A DNA stretch of 64,000 nt from Daphnia pulex (Eukaryota > Arthropoda > Branchiopoda > Diplostraca > Daphniidae): NCBI RefSeq assembly GCF_021134715.1, contig NC_060026.1, positions 3,410,001 through 3,474,000 on the forward strand, in the 5' to 3' direction. The position numbers were made by a program, and so were the translations under genes. Below the pieces are notes generated by a model. That model did no database searches. It was not told the origin of the DNA and saw nothing but the letters and a program-made list of their open reading frames with translations. Positions 53,441 through 64,000 of this stretch are shown here, in pieces (position 1 is the first letter of the stretch; every line of letters starts with the position of its first letter).

Positions 53441-53902
53441 CCTATCCATATATAATAAAAGAACAAGCTTTTTGGGGAGGAGCTTATTCATGTCACGGAC
53501 ATTTTTGGGGGAGGAGCTTATTCATGTCACGGACATTTGGGGGAGGAGCTTATTCATGTCACGGACATTCGGGGGGGGGGGGGGGGGAGCTTATTCATGT
53601 CAAAACATGCCCAAACATGCCCAAACCAATCACCACCAGATGTCTATAGCGTCGCCGTGATGACGCAATCTTTGATTACGCAACCATGACGCAACAACCA
53701 GCATCACCACCAGATGTCTATAGCATCGCCGTTATGACGCAATCTTCAAGTAAGGTAGGGAATCTACTGACTGGGCAGATTTCCCGCGATAAAATTTATT
53801 ACGGGCAGATGATTAAGCTACAGAAAAGAGAATAGCGAAACAGTCCGACTTAACGCTAGACCAAATAACCCCGGATTGGACCGGGGCTCAGGTTACTCGT
53901 TT
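53441..53902. repeat. Dispersed repeat with tRNA T-arm-like end, right copy
   Basis: This has the same orientation and module order as 46190-46548. The GGGGGAGGAGCTTATTCATG module is tandemly repeated about four times, with a run of 17 G at about 53571. The terminal hairpin has a 6-bp CCCCGG/CCGGGG stem at 53869-53886 and lacks one loop base relative to the left copy. A partial inverted copy of the CACCACCAGATGTC module lies at about 54010-54053. Confidence 0.6.
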
Positions 53903-54406
53903 TTACACATAAAGTTCAATAATGGAATTTAAAAATAACCATCTTTTAGTCAAATAACTACAAAACATAAATTCAAATCTGTTTTTTTTCGTCCTGGTTG
54001 GGAAATCAAAGATTGCGTCATCACGGCGATGCTATGGACATCTGGTGGTGATTTATTTTGACCTTAAGTAAAAAGTGGTAGTCGCAACCGCCAGATGTCA
54101 CCGGATGTCACTAATCATTAAGCAATTATTTTAGCAGTTTTTCATTAATTACAGAAGAACTAATTAAGTAAATGAAATTATTTTTGTTCTGGTCGCACCG
54201 CATATTTTTTGTCTAATTTTTAAAACCATAAAGTCCGAAATCTGTCGTAAAACGCCCGAGCGAAGAGAGAGCGAAGAGATCGAGCCAACGCCATAATCCT
54301 ACTTGATGTTGTTGACGACGTGTTGCAGAGTCAAATGAGCCGCAACTTGTACACACACAAACACACACACGAATTTATAAACAACGAATTTCTATTTTTC
54401 TCCCAG
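53903..54406. other. Flank and intron sequence upstream of the first recognised GFR-like exon
   Basis: It contains the partial inverted repeat module (54010-54053), a short CA run and a polypyrimidine acceptor ending at 54406. No exon was found. Confidence 0.4.
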
Positions 54407-57400
54407 GTTTACATCAAGGCCAACCAGCCAGCGCCATACTCAACTGTCTACTAGCCCATCAACTATGCGCCGAGGATCCGTCGTGCAAGTCCATCGAGAC
54501 GGTGATTCAGCACATATGCGGCCCGGAAACAGGTACACATGTTTAAACAGCACACATCACAGCCACAATATAAAATGGCGAATTCAAGTAGTACTATACT
54601 TGAAACACACTTTAAGAGTTTCTTTTATTTGTTGTAGTAGTGCCGGTTGTAATGGGGGCAGAGCCAAGGAAAGAAAAGGAATAATATGTTATTTTTTGGG
54701 GGGGGGTGTATATTAGAAGAAGAAGAACAGTCGGCTTTTTTCTCACGACCCACCAAATGTTTGTTTTATTCTTTACTCAACCAGCAAAAGAAAAGAGCTA
54801 CTGCTGCTACTGATGGGCGTCGTCAATAATTGATTTTCTTTTATTTCCTTCCGGCTTTTTGCGTTGTGGATAGTGTGTAACCCCTTTGTCTCCCCAGTGT
54901 CCTCCTATTTTTCCTTGTTCCGGGTATGGGACCCCTTTTTTTTATCCGCTTATAGCGCCGGCCCTTTAGGCACGTCTCGTAATAGACCGGCAGACGACGG
55001 GTGACGCAGTGGAGTCACTCTCATCCGCGTCTCTGTACATCCCAGCAGCTATTAAATCATGCTGTGATGCAGCTTGATGGGATGTAGCTACATATTAAAG
55101 TCGACGCGCAAATAAAGTGGAGCGAGAGAGAGAGAGAGCGAGCTCCAGATTCGGACGTGATTATTTCATTAGAAAATATCTGAAGAGCAATGGTGATGTG
55201 GTGCGGATAATTCGAGGGGCCGTGCTGGCCCCACGTAGTGCAGAGTTTAGGTCCCCTCCTCGTGCTGTATAATATTCAGACATGGTCTTGTTATCAATGT
55301 AATAGTCAAGTGGAAGTATACGTATATACACACACAAAGTGGGACGCTGGAGTGGGAAAAATTTCATGAAAATGCCGAGTTTTCCTTTAGATGAGAATCT
55401 TGTCAAAGCGGAAAACCAAGTTCGGACTCGACAGGAAAGTTTATTTGGACAGATATCTCTTCTATTTACTTATTCCATTTTTTTTTGTCCACCCTCTGCT
55501 TTGCTCTCTCTCTACCGGACTGCATATAAACTTCCGCCCGGCAGCTGGCTGAGATGCGGACGGCCGGAATTGTGCCGTCATCACTGGCACTCGGCTCTCA
55601 GCATCAAATGCAGCTGGGTTGTCGTATGATATTACAATCGAATCGAATCCAAATAATTCGTTTATACACCCGCCAATATGTCATATCACGAAAAGTGAAA
55701 TTTAAATTTCCCGCCGTCGAATTCAAATCTATGATACCAAATCCAGAAAATGGTTTTTATTTATAACCTCCGGGCCGTTTATATTGATGTCGATGCAAAT
55801 TGAAAAATAAAAAGATAAGGAAATGATATACCGACACGCCATGTTGTCCGTCGGAACATCTAGAATGTCGTCAGAGCGCCAAGTTAATTCAAGTTCTCAA
55901 AGGTATATTCCATCATCAAAAGGGAAGAAAATAGGCACGCTAACCGGTGTATGTATCGATTATTGATTATCGCCCGCGTATACAGACAGCACCGCCGGTC
56001 TGTGTTGTATGTTTGTTTCTTATGCCCGTTCGAATTCCGTCGCGCTCCAGCAGCATATACACACATCCATTTCTCATTGGCTTTTGTGTGTGTTTTGTCT
56101 TTTCTTGTTTGCTGCTTTGCCAACGTCGGAATTGATTGACGACACGATCGACCTATACTACCGTCCTATACCCGCCTCGTCCGAATGTCTATACTCTGGG
56201 ATGGGCCGCCTTCTCTCTGAAACATTCAGTGGCGTGCTCGACGACGACGGTGACTAAATGTCAGGCCGGACTGAGGACCCTGCAAGCCTTTCCGGTCTTC
56301 CATCCGACCTGCCTCTGCCGAGAGCCGTCCGTCGACCCGGATTGCAACGCTTTCCGCGACTCCCTCTTCGACCACCCGTGCATGGTGGCCACCCAGAAAG
56401 GTATATAATCTCTTCTTTTTTGAACCCTCTATTATTATTATATACTGTAGAAATAAAAACAAATAAAATAAAATTGCGCAAGTCATATTTGTCCCTTCAG
56501 ATCATCTTATTCCGTGTTGCACGTCGTCTATTAAACCCCACCAAGAAACAAAAAAAAAATGACAATCGGAAAACAATGTCTAGACATATTATAGGTTTGC
56601 GCTCTAATCTCAACTAGGCTACTATAGTTATATATTCGTGTGTGGGGGGGGGGGGAATAAGCTACAGTATTCTTTATAGATGTATACGTACGTGTGTTTC
56701 TTTTGCTCGTGAATTATATTGATTATGTAATAGTGTGTCTGCGCGAGCTATACGGCTTATATATGTATATTATGATCTATCTTTATAGACCATCTTTTTT
56801 TCTTCTTTTTGATTTTCTTTTTTTTTTTTTTTTGGCGGGCGTTTCGATTATTCTTCCCAGTGGAGCTGCTGGCCTCCCCTACACACACACACTGTGCATA
56901 CGGATGAACGTGACTTCCGTACGCCAGTCAACTAATTCAAAGGGTTTTTTTTTTCTTCTTTTTCCCCCATCCGCACGCTTCTCTCAAAGGTTGGCACAGA
57001 GAGAGCGAAAATGCCAAAATGGACGGGGGGCGAGATGGGGTTGGGCTATAGGGACAACTTTTTTGGAGGGGGGGAATAAGGAAGCCCGTAGGATTGGCTC
57101 AGTTCGGGAAACGTTTCACCAAGACTAAATAGAAAAGACAAGATAGAATATAACCAGCAGACAGCAGCAGAGCTGCAATGGGGTTATTCGGCCTTTTAGC
57201 TCCACACTTGCGCAAAGCTAATTAGATGAATGCCGAAGAAGAGAGACGACGAGAAAGGAGAGGTCATGCTGGCGTCGTCTCAGACTTTCTTCTTTTCTCT
57301 TGATGAATTGTATACGAGATAGATACTACACACACAAGCCCGACGCGCATATAGTTCACCATCTCTTGTACAACATTGGCAGTTGCTCTTTTGTCAAGGA

Positions 57401-60187
57401 ATAGAAGAGAGAGAAACGAACACGCTCACGATCTCTGCTGGAGATGATGGAATTGTTTCGCTGCGGATATAACGGAGAATAAGACGAGAGAGAGAGAGGC
57501 TAGGCTGCTCCTGTGCTCCTGTGTGTGTTATATACACAATGAGGCAGCCAGCAGCCAGCACAGCTTCCAGTGTTTCTCTTTTTTTTTCTCTTTCTGTTTT
57601 GTGGCTTGGTCAGCTCTCGTTCGGCTCCGGCGGGGGGGTGGGTGCAGTCACGCTTCATCCGCCCCAGAAAATTCGATTACCTATGAAGTACATCAAGAAA
57701 AGAAAGAAAAGATGAAGAAGTGCAAGGTGATTGGATGTAACCCGTATATATAAAAAGAGATAAGAAAAGGGCGGGCCGATTCGAGTGGAATATTAGAAAT
57801 CAAAACAAACACAAACATGACTTTGGTGCTGCTGTACTATATTATAGTATAAAAGAACGGGCCGTCGGCGGACAAGGTTTGTCTTCCATTTCTGTGTACC
57901 CTGCTGGCTGCTGGCTGCTGCTGTATAAAGATCCGTCCATCGTCCGCCGAAGAATAAAAAAGAAATGATGGAAGGGCAAACAAAATGGAAACACTAGAGC
58001 GCGTCTCAGAGTCTCAAAAAGAGAAAGATAGACGATACGTATAGACTCTCTATACGTCTATAGTATAGGTCTTGTGTGTCTATTATGTACACAGAGCACT
58101 CTGACTGGAGTGACTCAATACACACAAAAGACATCGATCCGCACCGGAGAGCAGCACACACACACACATACACAGTCCTCTTCTCTCTGCTTTTTTGTTT
58201 TTTTTGGCATCCGGTGACAGCACAGGCCGTCGCGATGCTATCACGGACACTTTTGACATTGCGGGCGTCTCTACTCTATACGTGTACATGTGGACGACAC
58301 AATCAAACGTGAAGATGCATGATGATGATAAGACACGGAGAAATATCTCTAATAGTAGTCGAGGACTTTCTATATATATGATCGAAATTGGGTTTTGGCG
58401 TAGATTATTATTTCTTTCTTCATTTGATTTGACACACTTGACACACACATGTACAGAGCGGGACCTGTACCCGATCCACGCCCTGCCGACGTGCACTCAC
58501 GCTCTCGACGTCTGCCAAAAGGATCTGTCGTGCACGAGACTCTACAACGACTTCCGCGAGCACTGCAAACTGCGCTCGGGCGTCTGCCGCGATAAGTAAA
58601 TCATCATTTATATTCCTTCGATATACGAAAAAAAAAATAATAATTACCATTTTCCTTTTTTTTAAATATCGACTCTCACCCATCGCAATTCCCGTTGTCT
58701 TGCGCCTTTTTTATGTAATCTGGATCATTTGTTACACGTTCGTTGATTATTTTTTTGGGGCGCAGGGAAACGTGCTACAATGCTTGGCGGGGATTGCGGA
58801 TGACTCCGCTGTTCGGCTGCTTCTGTCCAGGAAACGACCAGAAGAAATGCGAGCGCATCTACTCGTTTATTTACAACAATACGTGCGTCGGTAAGTCAAT
58901 TCTTTTTTATTTTGATTTGATTTGATTTGAGACATTTTTTGGGTTGGTTTTATTTCACTGTATACTTTTTCACGGCGCAAGGTTCGATTGTTGGATTGTT
59001 TATTGTAGCTGTTGAGTGTCTCTATTCGTTTGATTGCCGTCTCTCACTATATATATAGTATATACACACTACGATTCTCTCTCACACTATCGTTCGAAAT
59101 AAAACCAACAAACAATTGCTGGGTTGTTTGTTGGGCCGCAAGGGGAAAAAAGGGCGCGCACTTTCAAATCATTCTCTCACTCTCTCTTGTCACGAATGAT
59201 GCAACACTCTATCTTTTACATTCACACTCTATATCTCTATTACGTGTTATACTACTACACACTCTATATCTATTATCTATCGCCACATTCGTGTTGAATG
59301 TCTTCATTTTTCGACGTTGGATTAATTTTTTTTTAATTCGAATATATCGACGAGTCGAAATGATTTGGTACAATTTTAATTCGAAGAGCTCATGCATTAG
59401 GTGAAAATTCAGTCCGAATTATACATATCTGCATGTTTCTCATTATTTTATCAAAATTGCCACCGATTCAGTTTGTTATCATTGATTTATTTTTTTTTGA
59501 TTGAGTTATTTTATTTTTATTCATTTAATTATTTTTTTCCCCCCTTTTCCCCTCTTCCACCCTATTTTTTCGGTTGGTTGATTGCATGCCGCCATGATTT
59601 TCTAAGGTTACCTTACCCCAAGTGGGCATGTTATTCGTAATAGATCCAAGTCGTCGGTCACGGCGACTCCTTTGAGCGACTCGACGACGATGTCGAGGGT
59701 CTATGCTAGTCGTCGTCGTCGTATGCGTCGATATCTTGTTAGATATCTGCCCCATCACTTGACCCCACCACCTGCCATCACCACCACCACCACCCACCTC
59801 CATAACCAGTCCGCCCCGCAATCTTCTTCTTTTTCTTCGTCAACTTCTTCCGTTGATGACGGAGATGATAACGAGCTAGCACTTGATACTACTACTACCA
59901 GCACTACTAACAGCCTCATCACTACTACTGATCCGCCCTCACTACTCCCGACCTCGACCGATGTAATTAGCACGAGCACTCCCCCCATCACTACCACCAC
60001 GCACGAGCACCACCTTGTCGGCACTACTTCTACCAGCACCAGCACCACCAGCACCACCGTAACTCCAGTACCTACCGCTCATCATCTTCTTCTGCGTGAA
60101 ACGACTTCATCGGCCGGCCGGCCGGCCGCAATCTTCGTTGAGTATATCAAATCTAGCCCGGCAAATAATATCAGTAAGAAAAGATAA
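54407..60187 (+). CDS. Gfrl: GDNF family receptor alpha-like protein, 3' part
   Basis: Five exons were recognised: 54407-54532, 56230-56400, 58457-58595, 58766-58890 and 59607-60187, with compatible phases (1,1,2,1). The first three introns are long, unlike the rest of the window, as in known GFR-like genes. The protein has repeated Cys-rich GDNF/GAS1-type modules: NCLLAHQLCAEDPSC, CLCREPSVDPDC, CTHALDVCQKDLSC...FREHC, and CYNAWRGL...CFCPGND...C. A Thr/Ser-rich mucin-like stalk follows to the stop at 60185-60187. No signal peptide, transmembrane segment or GPI signal is visible. 5' exons are therefore missing or unrecognised, and an internal GTAAGA at about 60174 could splice to a further exon. 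These receptors bind TGF-beta-like ligands with partners such as Ret or NCAM/Fas2. The ligand here is unknown. Confidence 0.78.
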
Positions 60188-60717
60188 ATAATCCAGCGGA
60201 GTCATTGTGTGTCGTGTGTGACGTCTTTGTGTCAAATGAATATTACATCATTTTAAATAGTTGACTATATAGTAATAGTATACACACAGAGGGGGGGGGG
60301 GAAGTTTTTCATTGTCTTCAAAGTTGACTCTATATAAATGTGTACAATAACAATAGTAAACTTTGTCGGAAATATAAAGTTTCAATTGCCAACTCACAAA
60401 CTATTCACTCGCTCCGGGCTACACTCACTGTGATTGTATACTGCGCAACAATCCACCCAACCCCCCAGAATTTTTATTTTATGTTATTTTAGATATTTAT
60501 TCGTTTCATTTAAGTAGATCTTTACACAAGTTGTTGACAATATAGTCCTATACGTGCTGGTTCGTGTTTTTTTTTTTAAATAATTGAACAACATAAAACG
60601 CGTGTGCTTTTTATTAGTTTTATTGAAATTTGATCTGTCGACACCATCCATGTCATTAATGTGGGAAAGTAGGAAAACTGAATGAGAATGAAAGAAACAG
60701 AAGGCGGTGTGGTGTTA
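60188..60717. other. Convergent tails of the GFR-like and KH-domain genes
   Basis: This is AT-rich with a short G run (about 60291-60301). I see no further exon. A membrane-anchor exon for the receptor gene was looked for and not found. Confidence 0.4.
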
Positions 60718-61683
60718 TTACTGATACAAAATGTTGTCGTTGTAGCCCACCAGCTGATAGTACGCCTGGCGACAGTTGGTTAGCCTACCGCAAATTGTCA
60801 TGCCGGGGATGTTCGGGTTCGTTCGGTCGATTTGAACATTGAACTGGGATGTGGCATTTCTCAATGCGTGACCATAACATTGCAGGTTGGGACAATGGAC
60901 TTCCACCGGCAGGTTCTCGATGATGTCGTCGGAGGCCGCACGACGACGGTCCTCATCTCCTTCCGATATTACGATTTTCAAATCCTCGAATTGATTTTGG
61001 CGTTTTAAAATGTCGATTTTCACGCCGTATTCCCGTTCCAGACGCTTGGCATTTTGACCCCCTAGGCCAAGGAAACGGCCAATGTGACGACTCAAAATTT
61101 TTGTAAGCAGGAGGCTGCTACCCACAACCTTTCGCTCAATATCTCTTGAAGTAATTATAAAATCCTCGGCTGGAATGTCTTGTTGCATTGGAATCTGTTC
61201 AGAGATCGGTTTCTGCCCATCCGTGCGGTTTTCGGAAGTTACCGGAGCATGTTGCGCTGAGCCTGGATGAGACTTGTGTGTACGCTTCGCCTGGGCGATT
61301 TGTTCTTCCAGTTGCGCGATCCGCCGGTCTTTTGATTCATCTGTAAATTGACGGAGTCGTTTGTTCCTTTCGGCATCAAGTTCCTGCCGGAAATATTTCG
61401 ATTCTGACTGGGCGGATTGCGCTTGCTGAGTTAATAATTCACACTCCTTTATAAGACGGTCGATGAGCTCAGTCATGGATGTTAGACCGAATTTGGCTTC
61501 TGTCACCATCGTCTTTATCGTCGTCCTTGCTTCTTCCGGTATAGGCTCCGTCGTCTCAAGGAAAGCTTGAAAATAGTGCAGGGACTGGCACAGTTCAGGG
61601 ATGTGGCTGTATGCTAGCTGTATGTCAGCGGAGGTCATTGGTTGCATTTCAGGTTCTGGAGAGTTGACCTCAGAATTGTTCAT
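60718..61683 (-). CDS. Intronless coiled-coil plus KH-domain protein, 321 aa
   Basis: A single exon encodes 321 residues. Residues of about 75-140 form a charged coiled coil (ESKYFRQELDAERNKRLRQ, then RIAQLEEQIAQAKR). Residues of about 185-255 resemble a KH RNA-binding domain with the GxxG loop as GLGG in IGRFLGLGGQNAKRLEREYG, followed by VKIDIL and LKIVISEGDEDRRRAASDDI. The last 60 residues have a second hydrophobic/Cys pattern without an obvious GxxG. The inferred role is RNA binding. It has a TATA element and no introns among multi-exon neighbours, which suggests a retrogene or a lineage-specific gene. I do not recognise a named orthologue. Confidence 0.78.
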   Translation of the reverse strand: MNNSEVNSPEPEMQPMTSADIQLAYSHIPELCQSLHYFQAFLETTEPIPEEARTTIKTMVTEAKFGLTSMTELIDRLIKECELLTQQAQSAQSESKYFRQELDAERNKRLRQFTDESKDRRIAQLEEQIAQAKRTHKSHPGSAQHAPVTSENRTDGQKPISEQIPMQQDIPAEDFIITSRDIERKVVGSSLLLTKILSRHIGRFLGLGGQNAKRLEREYGVKIDILKRQNQFEDLKIVISEGDEDRRRAASDDIIENLPVEVHCPNLQCYGHALRNATSQFNVQIDRTNPNIPGMTICGRLTNCRQAYYQLVGYNDNILYQ

Positions 61684-61754
61684 CTTTGGAGTTTGATTTG
61701 ATAGTGAATTTCACCGTTGAGAAATGTTTAATGTCTACTTCTGAGTTGAGTGGT

Positions 61755-61763
61755 CCTTATATG
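61755..61763 (-). promoter_or_regulatory. TATA box of the KH-domain gene
   Basis: On the minus strand this reads CATATAAGG, about 72 bp upstream of the ATG at 61683. A TCAGA-like initiator follows some 20-25 bp downstream. Confidence 0.4.
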
Positions 61764-63288
61764 CACTTCAGTATGAGACTTTTGATTAGCAAGTACCCAG
61801 AGGAGGTCATTTTCATTAATATTTTATTTTAATATCAATTCAAGTTAAAATTCCTTTGAATTTTTTTAAATTTCATTAATTTACCCTCATTGTTCAATTA
61901 TTTTAATGGAGAAATATTTGTAAATTATTTTCATAATCATTAAAATGAAAATCGAGTATGGACTATGGAGAGAGAGAGAAAAAAATCTGCCATAGTGACG
62001 GACTATTTTTCTCTTTGTGCGTGAAGATATTAAGCTCATAGGCCTACTATACTAACTTTTTTACCACGAATTGAATATACCCATTTTGTATTTTATTATC
62101 GCCTGACTACACATGTAAAATTAATAAGACCACAAAAAGACGTCATTGATACTGTGTCTCATATAAGACCAGTATGAATAAACCGGAATAAACACGATGT
62201 CTGAATCTCCTATTTAGTGTCACCTATTTAGTGACCTAAATTTCCACTGCGATTAATTCTCGAAATAACTATATTTCAATCCATTCAAATTCAGCGGTTA
62301 ACCATATCAGTGCCTGCGGCCTTGTAGTGTACATTGTACAAGCCCTAAACCTTGAAAGTAGCATCGCCGGAGTGTACCCGCGCTATGTTATTTTTGAAAA
62401 AATTCACTAAACGGCAACGTTATTGGGTAAAAAAAATGGCATCTCGAAAAGACTCAAACAACCCACGAAGGCTACAACAAAGTTTTACCCTTGTTTTACT
62501 TAATATTTTGTTTTAATTTAAACTCAAGTTTAAACAATTTTGGATTTTTTTTAAATTTCATTAATTTAGTAAATTTACCCTCATTATTCAATCATTTTAA
62601 TGGAGAAATATTTGAAAATTATTTTCATTAACTTGAAAAACACAAGGTAGATCACCGCAATCTACAAATCAGCGATCACTCGATTTCTATCAGAAAGGAA
62701 GAACTGCCTCGTTACGACTTGTGTAACCATCTTTTAGTTCGAGCTCGCAATGGGTAGGTTCAAGGTAGTGGGTTGGGAAATTTTCTCGTTAGTGGGGTCT
62801 TGCTGTTGTGTGATTAAGGTAGAAGGTCGATATAAAACGATGACGTTGACATTCTGCAATGTTCCCATATATGCCGAACCACGAGACGAGTTCCTAGATA
62901 AGCAGCTGGAAAGAGAACAGTAATCAATCAGGCATTGAATGCCCAACCAAGTGATCATGCAAATGACGGCCAGATAGAAAAGTGCCAGACGGAAGTCGAA
63001 CACGGGCCACCCCCATAAACTTTTTAAGTTGTTCAGATGGTTCAAGAATTTTTAAATTGTACGTTGTGCTGAAAGGCGTATTCAAAGTTTCCCGGTGAAA
63101 AGACAAGTGAAGCACGATCGCTCGAACTGAAGCCCCTCTGGTCTGGTTTACCCTTTTCCCCGTGTCGCCGCTCTGAGTCGTCTGCTTGAAATTGTTTCAG
63201 TTTTTCGGCTAGCTTTAATGTAGAGAAATTGAAGTTAAAGCTTAAAGTTAATGTTTAGATACTTTTCAACCGACATTTTTGAATCAAG
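61764..63288. other. Spacer upstream of mRpL2; one possible small exon
   Basis: Two short AT-rich stretches (around 61850-61950 and 62515-62640) are near-copies of each other, both containing CATTAATTTA...CCCTCATT and TTTTAATGGAGAAATATTTG. A minus-strand open stretch at 62734-63045 encodes one strong hydrophobic helix but lacks an ATG at its start. No firm gene. Confidence 0.4.
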
Positions 63289-63356
63289 ATGATGCAACAG
63301 TTGTTGAATTCCTTTTCAAGACTATGTGTCACTAATAATCGCCTTACGTTATCACA

Positions 63357-64000
63357 ATGTATGTCGGTCAAATTTCCAACACTCAGCCTAACATGAACAA
63401 CACACAACCCCAACTCCATCAGATACGTTGCATAAATAAACTTGGGTATTTGACAGAACCTGGATGGAGAAACATCGGTAACAAATGGTTAGTGAAATTC
63501 CCTGAGGAGTACACTGTAAAGAAACTACCACTCATGAAGTTGGCAGGAAGAGATCCTACCACAGGTAACATTTCATTTGCAATTGAAAAAAGGATTTTTT
63601 AAACTGTTAATTCCTTCTAAAAGTAAAAAAGTGTATGGTGGTCTTGGAGGTGGACACAAGAAAAAGTACCGATGGGTTGATAATGTTCGTTCTGGACCAA
63701 AGGAAGGGCCTCCATTGGTTGAAAAAATCTTGAGACTGCAATATGACCCATGTCAAAGTTCAAAAATTGCATTGGTAGCAGCTGGAGACAGAGTAAGGTA
63801 CATTTTAGCATCCTCAACTATGAAAGTTGGAGATTTAATATCAACATCTGGGCACATCCCCAGAAATGCAAGTATGTATATACAGTGTTATAATACTGAT
63901 CAAGACCTTAATTTAAAGTGTAAATTTCTTTGTATAGTTCGACCAAAAGAAGGAGATGCTCATCCATTGGGAGCACTGCCAGTAGGCACTGAAGTTTGGT
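63357..64000 (+). CDS. mRpL2: Mitochondrial ribosomal protein L2 (uL2m), truncated by window end
   Basis: Three partial exons: 63357-63564, about 63624-63871, and 63938 to the window end. They encode FPEEYTVKKLPLMKLAGRDP, KVYGGLGGGHKKKYRWV, LRLQYDPCQSSKIALVAAGD and EGDAHPLGALPVGTEVW, which match uL2 of the mitochondrial large subunit. Two places do not fit cleanly. A transit-peptide-like start (MMQQLLNSFSRLCVTNNRL at 63289) is in another frame from the body. The first intron would need a non-GT/AG border or one extra A in the six-A run at 63625-63630. The start at 63357 is therefore provisional. Confidence 0.88.

Overview
This is eukaryotic nuclear DNA. The gene set is arthropod-like, with compact genes, many 55-110 nt introns with GT/AG borders, and AT-rich spacers. 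A branchiopod crustacean such as Daphnia is my best guess; this is inference from gene content and intron size, not a search result. I built exon-intron models by hand from reading-frame continuity plus splice sites. Exon lengths sum to whole codons in every model except the mitochondrial ribosomal protein L2 gene.

Layout, left to right. 1.4-2.3 kb (-): a 219-aa single C2H2 zinc-finger protein. 3.3-4.1 kb (-): an unrecognised intronless 284-aa ORF. 5.2-13.0 kb (+): a 16-exon ZNFX1 orthologue (SF1 helicase, NF-X1 fingers, RZ finger). 13.5-16.1 kb (-): a PH-domain protein, convergent with ZNFX1. 16.7-17.6 kb (-): a secreted glycine-rich protein with GYGG-type repeats. 19.4-24.5 kb (-): two tandem paralogues of about 725 aa, with a signal peptide, a helical N-terminal half and C-terminal ricin-B-like QxW repeats. 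26.2-28.9 kb (-): choline/ethanolamine phosphotransferase with what looks like a mutually exclusive exon pair. 30.0-34.2 kb (+): USP7, including a GC-AG intron. 36.7-37.4 kb (+): ARL6IP5/JWA (PRA1 family). 37.9-40.8 kb (-): N-sulfoglucosamine sulfohydrolase. 41.7-42.8 kb (+): Aph-1 of gamma-secretase. 54.4-60.2 kb (+): the 3' part of a GDNF-receptor-alpha-like gene. 60.7-61.7 kb (-): an intronless KH-domain protein. 63.3 kb to the end (+): the 5' part of mitochondrial ribosomal protein L2.

The most unusual region is 46.2-53.9 kb. A multi-kilobase inverted duplication carries an intact 1262-aa repeat protein on the right arm. The left arm holds a nonsense-mutated, truncated copy. A perfect 268-bp (CCATT)n pentanucleotide array lies between the arms. 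The repeat protein contains a stretch that is the antisense translation of its own coiled-coil repeat. It ends in what looks like a degenerate retroelement aspartic-protease domain without the DT/SG motif. Two directly oriented copies of a dispersed repeat with a tRNA T-arm-like terminus flank the inverted duplication.

The conserved genes are housekeeping or signalling genes (RNA-linked defence, ubiquitin, phospholipid synthesis, lysosomal sulfatase, gamma-secretase, mitoribosome) with no operon-like link between them. Intergenic stretches over 300 bp are listed with what I could or could not see in them.
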